DNA of 64,000 nt, from positions 1 to 64,000 of the forward strand of contig NZ_BJZQ01000009.1 of NCBI RefSeq assembly GCF_007992115.1, in the 5' to 3' direction. Under the pieces are notes generated by a model. It was given only the letters and a program-made list of their open reading frames with translations. It had not been told where the DNA came from and did not search any database. Positions 46,936 to 58,762 of this stretch are shown in pieces. This DNA is from Aeromicrobium flavum (GTDB lineage: Bacteria > Actinomycetota > Actinomycetes > Propionibacteriales > Nocardioidaceae). Positions within the stretch are counted from its first letter, which is position 1; the number at the start of each line of letters is the position of its first letter. Both the position numbers and the translations under genes were made by a program.

Positions 46936-47637
46936 ATGTCCCACCGTCGCCCCAAGAACGATCGGGTGCTCGTCGTCGACGACGATGCGTCGTTGGCGGA
47001 GATGCTCACGATCGTCCTTGAGGGCGAGGGCTTCCGGACGTCCGTCTGCCACACCGGTGATGCGGTGATGGCGGCGTTCGAGGAGTTCAAGCCCGACGTG
47101 GTCCTGCTCGACCGGATGCTCCCGGGTCTGGACGGCATGGAGGTCTGCCGCCGGATCCGGGAGGTCTCCGGGGTGCCGATCGTCATGCTCACGGCCAAGG
47201 GCGAGACGCGCGACATCGTCGACGGCCTCGACGTCGGGGCCGACGACTACCTCACCAAGCCGTTCCGCAACAGTGAGCTGATCGCGCGCATCCGGGCGCG
47301 GCTGCGGCGCAGCGACCCGCTCGACACCCGGATCGAGTTCGGCGGGATCGTGCTCGACCCGCAGGCCCACACCGTCACGCGCGACGGGCGGCCGGTCTCG
47401 CTGACGCCGCTGGAGTTCGACCTGCTGGCCTGCCTGATCTCGGCGCCTGCCCAGGTCTTCAGCCGCGAGGTGCTGCTGCAGAAGGTGTGGGGCTACCACC
47501 ACCCCGGCGACACCAAGCTCGTCAACGTCCACATGACCAGGCTGCGCCAGAAGATCGAGGACGACGCCGAGAACCCCAGCGTGATCCGGACGGTGCGCGG
47601 CGTCGGCTACCAGGCGATCGATCCGGCGTCGGCCTGA
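46936..47637 (+). CDS. mtrA: response regulator
   Basis: OmpR-family regulator (233 residues) of the MtrAB system, which links cell division and wall metabolism to transcription. The receiver has VVDDD and the phosphorylation site Asp59 (DVVLLDRMLPG), with Lys in DYLTKPF. The winged helix spans about 135-228 (VWGYHHPGDTKLVNVHMTRLRQKIE). Its stop overlaps mtrB. Confidence 0.95.
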   Translation: MSHRRPKNDRVLVVDDDASLAEMLTIVLEGEGFRTSVCHTGDAVMAAFEEFKPDVVLLDRMLPGLDGMEVCRRIREVSGVPIVMLTAKGETRDIVDGLDVGADDYLTKPFRNSELIARIRARLRRSDPLDTRIEFGGIVLDPQAHTVTRDGRPVSLTPLEFDLLACLISAPAQVFSREVLLQKVWGYHHPGDTKLVNVHMTRLRQKIEDDAENPSVIRTVRGVGYQAIDPASA

Positions 47638-49166
47638 TGCGCCGACTCGTCGGCCTGTGGCGCCGGTCGCTGCGGACCCGGGTCGTCATCAACACCCTGC
47701 TGCTCAGCACCGCGGTCATCCTGGTCGTGGGCTGGGCGCTGCTGCGCGACGTGGCCGACGGCCTGGCCGAGAACCGGCGCGACGCCGCGATCGGTGAGGC
47801 GCGCGCCGGTCTCGAGCAGGCCCAGTCCCAGCTGGACGCCGCCGTCGACAGCGAGCCGACCCGCCAGTCGCAGGCCCTGACACAGCTGGTCGACGCGCTC
47901 GCGGCCACCCGGGGCGAGAACCGCTCCTACGAGCTGGTCCTGCAGGGTCCGCTGGCCGAGGCCGGCGGGGCGCCCGTGCGAGCCTCCGGCAACGTCGGCA
48001 TCGACGACGTGCCGGCCGACCTCGTCCGCGAGGTCGCCAGCGAGCAGGGCACCTTCTGGACCTTCTCGGAGCTGTCGCTCTTCGGGGCGGGCGACGACAT
48101 CCCGGTGGTGACGGTCGGCGGGCGCGTGACGGCGCCGGGGTCCAACGACCAGTACGCGCTCTACTACGTGTTCTCGATGGCCGACCAGCAGGAGACGCTC
48201 GACCTGGTGCGCACGGCGTCGCTGGCCGGGGGCGGCGTCCTGCTGGTGATGGTCACGCTCGTCGCGGGCCTCGTCGCACGGCAGGTCGTCGAGCCCGTGC
48301 GCCTGGCGCGACGCATCGCCGAGCGGTTCGCGGCAGGCAACCTCGAGCAGCGGATGCACGTCAAGGGCGAGGACGACATCGCCCGCCTGAGCACGTCGTT
48401 CAACCAGATGGCCGAGAGCCTGCAGAGCCAGATCCGCCGGCTGGAGAACCTGTCGCGCCTGCAGCAGCGCTTCGTGTCCGACGTCTCGCACGAGCTGCGG
48501 ACGCCGCTGACGACCGTGCAGATGGCCGGTCAGGTGCTGTACGAGGCGCGCCCGCACTTCGACCCGCAGACGGCCCGGGCCGCCGAGCTCCTGCAAACCG
48601 AAGTCGGCCGGTTCGAGGCGCTGCTGTCCGATCTGCTGGACCTCAGCCGGTTCGATGCCGGAGCGGCCACGCTCGAGCTCGACCCGGTCGACCTCGCGAC
48701 GGTCGCCCTGTCGGCCGCGCAGGACGAGGCCCTGAGCCGGGCCGGCATCGTGGGCCGCGCCCGCGGCGTGACCGAGCCGGCCGTCGTCGAGGCCGACATC
48801 CGCCGGGTCGACCGGATGGTGCGCAACCTCATCGTCAACGCCGCGCGGTACAGCCGGTCGGCGCAGGTCGACGTCATCGTGACGCAGGCCGACGACCGGG
48901 TCTCGCTGGCGGTCCGCGACCACGGCATCGGGATGGAGCCCGAGGTCGTGCGCCGGGTCTTCGACCGGTTCTGGCGCGGCGACCCGGCGCGGTCCCAGGG
49001 CGGCACCGGCCTCGGGCTGGCCATCGCCCGCGAGGACGCCGCGCTGCACGGCGGCACCCTCGAGGTCTGGTCGCGACCGGGCCGGGGCACCGAGTTCGTC
49101 CTCACGCTGCCGCGGGTGGCCGGCGAGCGCGTGTGGTCGCCCGTGACCAAGTCGGTGTTCGCATGA
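47637..49166 (+). CDS. mtrB: sensor histidine kinase
   Basis: Membrane kinase partner of MtrA, 509 residues. Two spans (about 18-38 and 195-220) flank an outer sensor domain of about 150 residues; then HAMP, the H-box VSDVSHELRTPLTTVQ and the ATP domain (NLIVNAARYS, GTGLGLAIAREDAALHGG). Start overlaps mtrA, end overlaps lpqB. Confidence 0.95.
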   Translation: MRRLVGLWRRSLRTRVVINTLLLSTAVILVVGWALLRDVADGLAENRRDAAIGEARAGLEQAQSQLDAAVDSEPTRQSQALTQLVDALAATRGENRSYELVLQGPLAEAGGAPVRASGNVGIDDVPADLVREVASEQGTFWTFSELSLFGAGDDIPVVTVGGRVTAPGSNDQYALYYVFSMADQQETLDLVRTASLAGGGVLLVMVTLVAGLVARQVVEPVRLARRIAERFAAGNLEQRMHVKGEDDIARLSTSFNQMAESLQSQIRRLENLSRLQQRFVSDVSHELRTPLTTVQMAGQVLYEARPHFDPQTARAAELLQTEVGRFEALLSDLLDLSRFDAGAATLELDPVDLATVALSAAQDEALSRAGIVGRARGVTEPAVVEADIRRVDRMVRNLIVNAARYSRSAQVDVIVTQADDRVSLAVRDHGIGMEPEVVRRVFDRFWRGDPARSQGGTGLGLAIAREDAALHGGTLEVWSRPGRGTEFVLTLPRVAGERVWSPVTKSVFA

Positions 49167-50815
49167 GGCGCCCCTCCGTCGCCGTCGTCCTCACGGTCGT
49201 CGCCGCGGTGCTGGCTGGGTGCGCCGGCATCCCCACGTCCGGTCCGGTCGAGCGGGTCGAGGACGAGTCCGGCCTCGGCGAGAGCACCGTCCGGTACACG
49301 CCGGCTGGCCCCGCGCCCGGCGCCACCGAGGCCCAGATCGTGCGTGGCTTCCTCGACGCGATGCTGGCGTACCCCGTCAGCCACCGGGTCGCGGCGGAGT
49401 TCCTCACGCCCGACGCCGCGCAGCGCTGGCGTCCGGGCCAGGGCACCACCGTCTACACCGAGGCCGCGATCTTCTCCGGTGCGGTCGGCACCGGACGGAT
49501 CGACCTCGACACCGACGTGTGGCTCGACGAGCAGGGCCGCCTGACCCCCGCCGACGGATCGCGCCGGGTCGAGGTCGACCTCGCGCGCGTCGACGGCCAG
49601 TGGCGGATCGCGACGCCTCCCGACGGCGTGCTTGTCAGCCGTGACTGGTTCGACGACTACGTCCGGGCCTTCGACCTGTACTTCCTCGATCCCGGTGGCC
49701 GGCACCTGGTGCCCGTCCCGGTGCACGAGGTCGTCGGCGACCAGCTGGCCACCTCGCTCATGACCGGACTCGCGATCGGCCCCCGCGGCGACTCGACGCC
49801 CGGGCTCACCACGGCCGTGCCGTCGACCGAGGAGCTGCGGGCGTCCGTCCCGGTCGTGGGCGGCGTCGCCCAGATCGACTTCTCCACGCGGGTGGGCGAG
49901 CTCTCGACCGCCACGCAGAAGCGCATCTCCGCCCAGGTGGCGTGGACCCTGCGCCAGGTGCCGGCCGTCACGGACATCCAGATCACCGGCGACGGAACGG
50001 TCGTGGCCCCCACGGGCGATGCGGTGCAGGACGCCGGCGGCTGGGCCTCCTTCGGGCCCGACAAGTCCCGCCGCTGGGCGATCGTCGTGGCGGAGGGCGT
50101 GGTCCAGCAGGTCGGTCCGCGCACGCGCGAGCCGCTGCCGGGGGAGTGGGGCCAGGACGACCGCGGGGCCCAGATGGTCACCGCGGGTGACGATCGCGTC
50201 GCCGGGGTCTGGCGCGACCGGGCGCGGGTCACGACCGCCGTCGGGACGGACCCCGACGAGATCACGGGCGACCGGTTCGTGCGCCCCGTCGTGGACATCG
50301 ACGGCGCCGCCTGGCTGGTCGACCGGTCGGCGGACCGGGCCCGCGTGCGGGTCCACGAGGGCGACGACTTCCGCGAGGTCTCCAGCCCCGGGCTGCCCGT
50401 CGTGTCCTCGTTCGCGGTCTCGCCGGACGGCGCCCGCTACGCGGCGACCGCCCGCGGGCGACTGCTCGTCGGCGGTGTGGAGCGCGTCGACGGTCGCGTG
50501 GTCGGCCTGACCCCACCCCGCCGTCTCGCCACGGAGGCCGCCGCCCGCCAGGTCGTGTGGATCGACGGCTCGCGCGTCGCGCACCTCGGTCCGCCGGGCA
50601 CGCAGCTGCGCTCGGTGCGCATCGACGGCACCGGCGCGGTCGACGCCTGGCCCGGTGGCGGCCAGTTGCTGCCCGACATCGAGCCGGTCGGCCTCGTCGC
50701 GACGCCGGCGGCGCGGTCCGACCTCTACCTGCTCGACAGCGAGGGCGGCGTCTGGGTGCTCGACCGCACCCGCTGGGTGCCCGTCGACGTCCCCGTCGCC
50801 CGCGGCATCGCCTGA
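49163..50815 (+). CDS. lpqB: lipoprotein partner of MtrAB
   Basis: A 550-residue lipoprotein with lipobox LAGC (Cys20), then a GerMN-like domain (about 200-290) and a beta-propeller-like C-terminal half with repeated SxDG elements. LpqB is known to bind the MtrB sensor domain. ATG overlaps mtrB. No T-run terminator follows. Confidence 0.92.
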   Translation: MRRPSVAVVLTVVAAVLAGCAGIPTSGPVERVEDESGLGESTVRYTPAGPAPGATEAQIVRGFLDAMLAYPVSHRVAAEFLTPDAAQRWRPGQGTTVYTEAAIFSGAVGTGRIDLDTDVWLDEQGRLTPADGSRRVEVDLARVDGQWRIATPPDGVLVSRDWFDDYVRAFDLYFLDPGGRHLVPVPVHEVVGDQLATSLMTGLAIGPRGDSTPGLTTAVPSTEELRASVPVVGGVAQIDFSTRVGELSTATQKRISAQVAWTLRQVPAVTDIQITGDGTVVAPTGDAVQDAGGWASFGPDKSRRWAIVVAEGVVQQVGPRTREPLPGEWGQDDRGAQMVTAGDDRVAGVWRDRARVTTAVGTDPDEITGDRFVRPVVDIDGAAWLVDRSADRARVRVHEGDDFREVSSPGLPVVSSFAVSPDGARYAATARGRLLVGGVERVDGRVVGLTPPRRLATEAAARQVVWIDGSRVAHLGPPGTQLRSVRIDGTGAVDAWPGGGQLLPDIEPVGLVATPAARSDLYLLDSEGGVWVLDRTRWVPVDVPVARGIA

Positions 50816-50876
50816 CCCGTCCACAGGGGCGAGGCCGACTCTGGCCCACCGTCGCGCACCGCCCGAGACTGGGTGG

Positions 50877-51644
50877 ATGCGCGGATGGTGGCAGGCGGCG
50901 GCCGACCTGGTCCTGGGGGCCTGCTGTCCGCTGTGCGGGGGCCCGGGCCTGCGACCGTGCCGGCCGTGCGCGGCGACGATCGCCCCGGAGCCGCTCGTGC
51001 AGCACGTCGGCGACCTCCCCGTCGCCGTCGCGGGGCTTCACGAGGGCCCGCGACGGGACGCGCTGCTGACCTGGAAGGTGGGCGGCGCCGCCACGCTCGA
51101 CGAGGTCATGGCGCACCACCTCGCCGCGGCCGTCCTGACGCTGATCGGAGACGGGTCCTCAGTGACCCTCGTACCGGTTCCCTCGACGCGCCGGTCCCGT
51201 CGGGAGCGCGGGCGCGACCTCGTCTCCGATCTCGCGACCGCGACCGCCCGCAGGCTCGCCGTCGTGGGCGTGGACGCCCGGGTCCGACCGGTGCTGCGGC
51301 TGGTCCGGCAGCCGCGCGACCAGCACGCCCTGGGCCGCGAGGAACGGGCGCACAACCTCGCCGGCAGCATGCGCTGCGCGGCGTTCCCGACGGGCCCCGT
51401 CGTCGTGGTCGACGACGTCCTGACGACCGGCTCGACGCTCGCTGAAGCGGTGCGCGCACTGTCCGCCGAGGGGGCGATGGAGATTCTCGGTGCGGCGACG
51501 CTGGTGGCCGCCGTCGAGGGTTGCCCACCGGTGGCGAGTCCACCCACCCACGGGCTACGGTCGAAGCAAGCCGAGAGGTTTCGGGCACTCGCAGTTGAGC
51601 AAGGAGTCGGACATGGAAATCGTGGTCACCGGACGCAACAGTGA
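50877..51644 (+). CDS. comF: ComF-family phosphoribosyltransferase-like protein
   Basis: A 255-residue ComF/GntX protein. A zinc finger is formed by Cys17, 20, 28 and 31 (CCPLCGG...CRPC); VPSTRRSRRERGRD and the PRPP motif VVVVDDVLTTGST follow. The C-terminal about 40 residues extend past the usual family end and overlap hpf by 32 bases. Role in DNA uptake is shown in other bacteria only. Confidence 0.85.
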   Translation: MRGWWQAAADLVLGACCPLCGGPGLRPCRPCAATIAPEPLVQHVGDLPVAVAGLHEGPRRDALLTWKVGGAATLDEVMAHHLAAAVLTLIGDGSSVTLVPVPSTRRSRRERGRDLVSDLATATARRLAVVGVDARVRPVLRLVRQPRDQHALGREERAHNLAGSMRCAAFPTGPVVVVDDVLTTGSTLAEAVRALSAEGAMEILGAATLVAAVEGCPPVASPPTHGLRSKQAERFRALAVEQGVGHGNRGHRTQQ

Positions 51645-52236
51645 GATCTCGGAGCGGTTCCGCTCCCATGTCGCCGAGAAGCTCCAGCGCGTCGAGAAGT
51701 TCGACGGGCGCCAGCGCATCAACCGCGTCGAGGTCGAGGTGACCCACGAGACCAACCCGCGCCAGCCCGACACCGCCGCGCGCGTCGAGATGACGTTGCG
51801 CTCGCGCGGACCGGCCGTCCGCGTGGAGGCCACCTCCACCGACCAGCACTCGGCGCTCGACGCCGCCGTCGACAAGCTCGAGAACCGGCTGCGCAAGATC
51901 GTCGACCGCAAGCGCAGCCACCGCGACAAGCACCGCCCCGACTCGATCGAGGCCGCGACGGCGGACCTGCCGGTGGCCGACTTCGAGACCTGGGAGGCCG
52001 AGGAGTCGGACACCCGCAAGGTCGGTCCGCTCGAGGTCCAGGGCGACGGACCCCTCGTGGTCCGCGAGAAGGAGCACACCTCCGCGGCCATGACTCTCGA
52101 CCAGGCGCTCTACGAGATGGAGCTCGTCGGGCACGACTTCTTCCTCTTCGTCGAGAAGGACTCGATGAAGCCGAGCGTCGTGTACCGCCGCAAGGGCTAC
52201 GACTACGGCGTCATTCGCCTCACGGTCGAGGGGTAA
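51613..52236 (+). CDS. hpf: ribosome hibernation promoting factor, long form
   Basis: A 207-residue protein that pairs ribosomes into inactive 100S dimers. The N-terminal S30AE/HPF domain (about 1-110) is followed by a linker and the C-terminal dimerisation domain (MTLDQALYEMELVGHDFFLF...YDYGVIRL). AAGGAG precedes ATG 51613. A TACGGT box near 51555 inside comF may give stress-specific transcription. Confidence 0.93.
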   Translation: MEIVVTGRNSEISERFRSHVAEKLQRVEKFDGRQRINRVEVEVTHETNPRQPDTAARVEMTLRSRGPAVRVEATSTDQHSALDAAVDKLENRLRKIVDRKRSHRDKHRPDSIEAATADLPVADFETWEAEESDTRKVGPLEVQGDGPLVVREKEHTSAAMTLDQALYEMELVGHDFFLFVEKDSMKPSVVYRRKGYDYGVIRLTVEG

Positions 52237-52265
52237 CCGCTGCCGGACGTGGCATGATCGATCCC

Positions 52266-52928
52266 GTGACTGCGCACGCAGAGGTGATCCGGGTCCTCCT
52301 CGTCGACGACCAAGAGCTGTTCCGTCGTGGAGTGACGATGGTCCTGGGCGCCGACGGGGGATTCGAGATCGAGGACGTCGACGACGGTGACGCCGCGCTG
52401 GTGCGCATCGCGGAGGAGCCGTTCGACGTCGTCCTGCTGGACGTCCGGATGCCCGGGCGCAGCGGGGTCGAGATCTGCGGCGCCATCAAGGAGACCGCTC
52501 CCACGACCGGCATCATCATGCTGACGGCCAGCGACGACGAGGCCGACCTGTACGAGTCGATCAAGGCCGGCGCCGCGGGCTACCTGCTCAAGGACGGCTC
52601 GACGTACGACCAGGTCGCCGAGGCGGTCAAGCTCGTCGCCGCCGGCCAGTCGCTGATCAGCCCCAGCATGGCCACGAAGCTGCTCGACGAGTTCGTGCAC
52701 ATGGCCAAGGGCCCCGCCCCGGCCACCACGCTGACGGCGCGCGAGCTGCAGGTGCTGCGCCTCGTGGCCCACGGCAAGAGCAACCGCGACATCGCCGGCG
52801 AGCTGTTCATCAGCGAGAACACGGTCAAGAACCACATCCGGAACATCCTCGAGAAGCTGCAGATGAAGTCGCGGATGGAGGCGGCCATGTACGCCGTCCG
52901 CAGCAAGCTCATCGACGACGTGTTGTGA
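52266..52928 (+). CDS. NarL/LuxR-type response regulator
   Basis: A 220-residue regulator with an N-terminal receiver (VDDQ, Asp59 in VVLLDVRMPG) and a C-terminal LuxR HTH (LTARELQVLRLVAHGKSNRDIAGELFISENTVKNH). No kinase gene is adjacent. GTG 52266 has CATGAT seven bases upstream. The next gene overlaps it by GTGA. Confidence 0.88.
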   Translation: MTAHAEVIRVLLVDDQELFRRGVTMVLGADGGFEIEDVDDGDAALVRIAEEPFDVVLLDVRMPGRSGVEICGAIKETAPTTGIIMLTASDDEADLYESIKAGAAGYLLKDGSTYDQVAEAVKLVAAGQSLISPSMATKLLDEFVHMAKGPAPATTLTARELQVLRLVAHGKSNRDIAGELFISENTVKNHIRNILEKLQMKSRMEAAMYAVRSKLIDDVL

Positions 52929-54127
52929 CCCCTCGCCTCACGGCGCTGCAGGCGCGACGCATCACGCTCGCCTCGCAGGGATTCACGCGGGCGCAGCCCG
53001 CGCAGGTGCGCCGCGAGCACGTCGCCCGCACTGCGCGCCGGCTGGGGTTCTTCCAGATCGACTCGGTCAACGTGCTCCAGCGCGCCCACTACCTGCCGCT
53101 GTACTCGCGGGTCGGCCCCTACGACGTCGAGCTGCTGCACCGGGCCGCCGGCCGGGCGCCGCGACTGCTGTTCGAGTACTGGGCCCACGAGGCGTCCCTG
53201 GTCGACGTCGACCTGTGGCCCGCGATGAGCCACAAGATGCGCTCGGGCCGGGGCATGTGGGGCGCGATGGCGCGCCTGGCGCAGGAGAACCCGCAGCTGA
53301 TCGAGCAGGTCGAGGCCGCCGTGGCCCGGATCGGACCGGTCACGGCCCGCGAGCTGGAGGCCCGGCTCGGTGCCGAGGACCGCGACCGCACCCACTGGTC
53401 GCAGACCAAGCAGGCGCTGGAGTACCTCTTCTTCGTCGGGCGCGTGTCGTCGGCCCGGCGCAACGCGGCCTTCGAGCGCGAGTACGACCTGCCCGAGCGC
53501 GTCCTGCCGGCCCACGTGCTCGCCCTGCCGGAGCCGTCCGACGAGGAGGCGCACCTGACCCTCGTGGGCCACGCGGCGCGTGCCCTCGGCGTCGCCACGG
53601 TCCAGTGCCTGCGCGACTACTTCCGCCTGGCACCGGGTCCCACCGCCGCCGCGGTCGGCTCGCTCGTGGCCGACGGCACGCTCGAGCCGGTGACCATCGA
53701 CGGCTGGAAGCGGCCGGCCTACCTGCACGTCGAGGCGTCCCGGCCGCGACGGGTCGAGGCGCGCACGCTGCTCAGCCCCTTCGACCCGCTGGTGTTCGAG
53801 CGCACCCGCACCGAGCAACTCTTCGACTTCCGCTACCGGATCGAGATCTACGTGCCGCAGGAGCGTCGGGTGCACGGTTACTACGTGCTGCCGTTCCTGC
53901 TGGGCGACCGCCTGGTGGCCCGGGTCGACCTCAAGGCCGACCGCGCGGCCGGCCGGCTGCTCGTCCTCGGGTCCTTCGCCGAGCCCGGCGCACCGGCGGA
54001 GACGGCGCGCGAGCTGGCGCAGGAGCTGTGGCGGATGGCGGGGTGGCTCGGCCTCGACGACGTGGAGGTCCGTCCACGTGGTGATCTCGCCGCAACGCTC
54101 GCACCGGAGTGTGCACGACCGCACTAG
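52925..54127 (+). CDS. YcaQ-like winged-helix DNA glycosylase family protein
   Basis: A 400-residue HTH_42-family protein. LTALQARRITLASQGF, RLGFFQIDSVNVLQRAHYL, and LFEYWAHEASLVDVDLWP are characteristic; the IDSVNV/QRAHYLP region corresponds to the QxD-type catalytic segment of YcaQ/AlkX enzymes, which unhook interstrand crosslinks. GTG start overlaps the regulator. Function is by family. Confidence 0.8.
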   Translation: MTPRLTALQARRITLASQGFTRAQPAQVRREHVARTARRLGFFQIDSVNVLQRAHYLPLYSRVGPYDVELLHRAAGRAPRLLFEYWAHEASLVDVDLWPAMSHKMRSGRGMWGAMARLAQENPQLIEQVEAAVARIGPVTARELEARLGAEDRDRTHWSQTKQALEYLFFVGRVSSARRNAAFEREYDLPERVLPAHVLALPEPSDEEAHLTLVGHAARALGVATVQCLRDYFRLAPGPTAAAVGSLVADGTLEPVTIDGWKRPAYLHVEASRPRRVEARTLLSPFDPLVFERTRTEQLFDFRYRIEIYVPQERRVHGYYVLPFLLGDRLVARVDLKADRAAGRLLVLGSFAEPGAPAETARELAQELWRMAGWLGLDDVEVRPRGDLAATLAPECARPH

Positions 54128-54136
54128 GATGATCGG

Positions 54137-56878
<2,742 letters not shown>

Positions 56879-56879
56879 C

Positions 56880-57323
56880 TCACGCCCACTCGGCGGCGGT
56901 GCAGCGCCAGGTCGTGCGCCCCTGGTGGTCGCGACCGCGCTGCAGCCGCACGGCGATGGCGCGTGAGCGCCCGCGGTGCACCATGCGCGCGGCGATCTCC
57001 GCTGCTCCGTCGCCGACCATCGCGATGTGCACGGAGACGACGCGCGGGCTGTGGCGCGTGCCCCCGGTGACGAGGCGCTCGGCCACGTCGCGGTGCAGCT
57101 GCTCGTAGACGTCGCGGGTGAGCCACGGGCCGAGCTGCCGCACGGGCCGGATCCCGGTGATGACCTCGGCGAGGGCCTGGGTGAACCGCGCGCACCGATG
57201 GCGCAGCTCGCCCGCGTCGCCGCGCTCGACGGGCACCGGGAGCAACGGCGGTGACGGGGGGAACGGGAGCGGCACCTGACGGGGTGCGAAGGGATCGGTC
57301 GCGAGTGCCGTGGCGGTGATCAT
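56880..57323 (-). CDS. Rv3235-like (DUF6459) protein
   Basis: A 147-residue protein with a Pro-rich N-terminus and a conserved domain (FTQALAEVITGIRPVRQLGPWLT, RVVSVHIAMVGDGAAEIAARMVHRGRSRAIAVRL). The same neighbour of secA exists in mycobacteria (Rv3235). Role unknown. ATG overlaps the LysM gene stop; it ends one base from secA. Confidence 0.75.
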   Translation of the reverse strand: MITATALATDPFAPRQVPLPFPPSPPLLPVPVERGDAGELRHRCARFTQALAEVITGIRPVRQLGPWLTRDVYEQLHRDVAERLVTGGTRHSPRVVSVHIAMVGDGAAEIAARMVHRGRSRAIAVRLQRGRDHQGRTTWRCTAAEWA

Positions 57324-57787
57324 CGTGCTCCTGGTGGGTCGAGGCGCTGGCCGGGGTGGATGAGCTCGGGGTCGTCCCCGATGACGTCGCGGTTGGTGGC
57401 GTGCCACCGGCGGACCTCCGCGGCGATCCGTGCGTCGTCGGCGCCGGGGGAGTGGTCGCGCGCGATCGACCACAGCGAGTCGCCCGGGACGACGACGTGC
57501 GCCGGGGTCGCGGTCGGTCGGGGCGCCGGGGCCGCCGCGGTGGGCGTCACCGGGCGCTCGGGCAGGTGCAGTCCGTGGAGCGGGTCGAGTGCCTCAGGCG
57601 GCGCGGCCCGTGCGGGGGTGGCCGTCGAGGCCACGGCCCCGGCGACGAGGAGCGCGCGCAGCACGGGCGGCGCGATGCGTGCCGCGAGCCGACGGTCGAC
57701 GACCGACACCAGCAGGACCAGGACCCACCACAGACCCCACAGCAGCAGGGCGGCCGCGAGCACCTCGCGGAGCGTGGACTCCCACAT
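57320..57787 (-). CDS. membrane-anchored LysM protein
   Basis: A 155-residue protein with two hydrophobic segments (about 5-28 and 40-62), a Pro/Ala-rich linker and a C-terminal LysM domain (HVVVPGDSLWSIARDHSPGA...VIGDDPELIHPGQRL) that should bind peptidoglycan outside the cell. Co-translated with the Rv3235-like gene. Confidence 0.8.
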   Translation of the reverse strand: MWESTLREVLAAALLLWGLWWVLVLLVSVVDRRLAARIAPPVLRALLVAGAVASTATPARAAPPEALDPLHGLHLPERPVTPTAAAPAPRPTATPAHVVVPGDSLWSIARDHSPGADDARIAAEVRRWHATNRDVIGDDPELIHPGQRLDPPGAR

Positions 57788-57918
57788 GGCGTGACCTCGA
57801 TCCTCGACGCCTCATGAATGCATTTGACGACAGATGGCGTCTTGTGAGGTCCAGAGAAGCGCACGGCGATCGGTCACGTCAACGGCAGGGAACGAGGGTG
57901 TGGACGAACGAGGACGCG

Positions 57919-58197
57919 CTAGCGGCGGCGGAGATGCCGGTTCTCCGCCCGGAGCCGGTCGTTCTCGGCCTCGAGCTGGAGCACCCGCTCGATCCCGGCC
58001 AGGTTGAGCCCATCGGCGAGCAGCTCGCGGATCCGCACGAGGCGCCGGATGTCGGCCCGGCTGTAGCGCCGGGTGCCACCGGGGGTGCGGTCGGGTGCGA
58101 GCAGGCCGCGACGCTCGTAGACGCGCAGGTTCTGCACCTGCATCGCGACCATCTCGGCGGCCACGGAGATGGCGTACACGCCGTCCTCGTCCTCCAT
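57919..58197 (-). CDS. HspR-like MerR regulator
   Basis: A 92-residue MerR-type protein. GVYAISVAAEMVAMQVQNLRVYERRGLLAPDRTPGGTRRYSRADI matches HspR, and a C-terminal coiled coil (LQLEAENDRLRAENRHLRRR) makes the dimer. It should repress the divergent hsp20. ATG 58197 has TACGAT (58205-58210, minus) seven bases upstream. The intervening DNA is A/T-rich. Confidence 0.82.
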   Translation of the reverse strand: MEDEDGVYAISVAAEMVAMQVQNLRVYERRGLLAPDRTPGGTRRYSRADIRRLVRIRELLADGLNLAGIERVLQLEAENDRLRAENRHLRRR

Positions 58198-58210
58198 GAA
58201 CTGAATCGTA

Positions 58211-58242
58211 CTTGACAAGGAATATGTATTGGTGAATATAGG
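58211..58242 (+). promoter_or_regulatory. hsp20 promoter and HspR-type site
   Basis: TTGACA (58212-58217) and AATATA/TATAGG (58235-58242) are about 17-19 bp apart. The -35 lies in the palindrome CTTGACAAG (58211-58219), whose half CTTGA resembles the HAIR half-site of HspR. Confidence 0.5.
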
Positions 58243-58290
58243 TTGTGAGAGGCGAAACCACCGGATCATCTGTGAAGGAGGAGAACGACG

Positions 58291-58719
58291 ATGATGATTC
58301 GCACCACTGACCCGTTCCGTGACTTCGACCGGCTCACCCAGCAGCTCTTCGGCACCACGAACCGTCCGGCCGTCATGCCGATGGACGCGTGGCGTGAGGG
58401 CGACACCTTCGTGGTCGAGTTCGACCTGCCCGGCGTGTCGAAGGAGAGCATCGACCTCGACATCGAGCGCAACGTGCTCACCGTCCGGGCCGAGCGTGTC
58501 GCCGGCAACGGCGACTGGGAGATGCTCGCGTCCGAGCGCGCTCGCGGCGTGTTCAGCCGCCAGCTGGTCCTCGGGGACAACCTCGACCTCGAGCGGATCG
58601 ACGCCGCGTACGAGGACGGTGTCCTCCGGCTGAGGATCCCCGTCGCCGAGCGCGCGAAGCCGCGCAAGATCCAGATCGCCGGTGCCCGCGCCGACGACCC
58701 GAGCGCGATCGAAGCCTGA
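58291..58719 (+). CDS. small heat shock protein (Hsp20/alpha-crystallin)
   Basis: A 142-residue ATP-independent chaperone. The alpha-crystallin domain spans about residues 30-130 ([36 protein letters not shown]) with the GVL motif as [23 protein letters not shown] precedes the ATG. Divergent hspR-like gene likely controls it. Confidence 0.92.
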   Translation: MMIRTTDPFRDFDRLTQQLFGTTNRPAVMPMDAWREGDTFVVEFDLPGVSKESIDLDIERNVLTVRAERVAGNGDWEMLASERARGVFSRQLVLGDNLDLERIDAAYEDGVLRLRIPVAERAKPRKIQIAGARADDPSAIEA

Positions 58720-58726
58720 TCACCGC

Positions 58727-58756
58727 ACCGTAGGGCCTCCCCGGAGGCCCTACGGT
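58727..58756. terminator. hsp20 terminator that doubles as a promoter element
   Basis: A perfect 14-bp stem (58727-58740 with 58743-58756) follows hsp20. The end of its right arm is TACGGT, which stands exactly six bases before the next ATG (58763), the -10 pattern of this genome. Confidence 0.65.
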
Positions 58757-58762
58757 GTCCCC

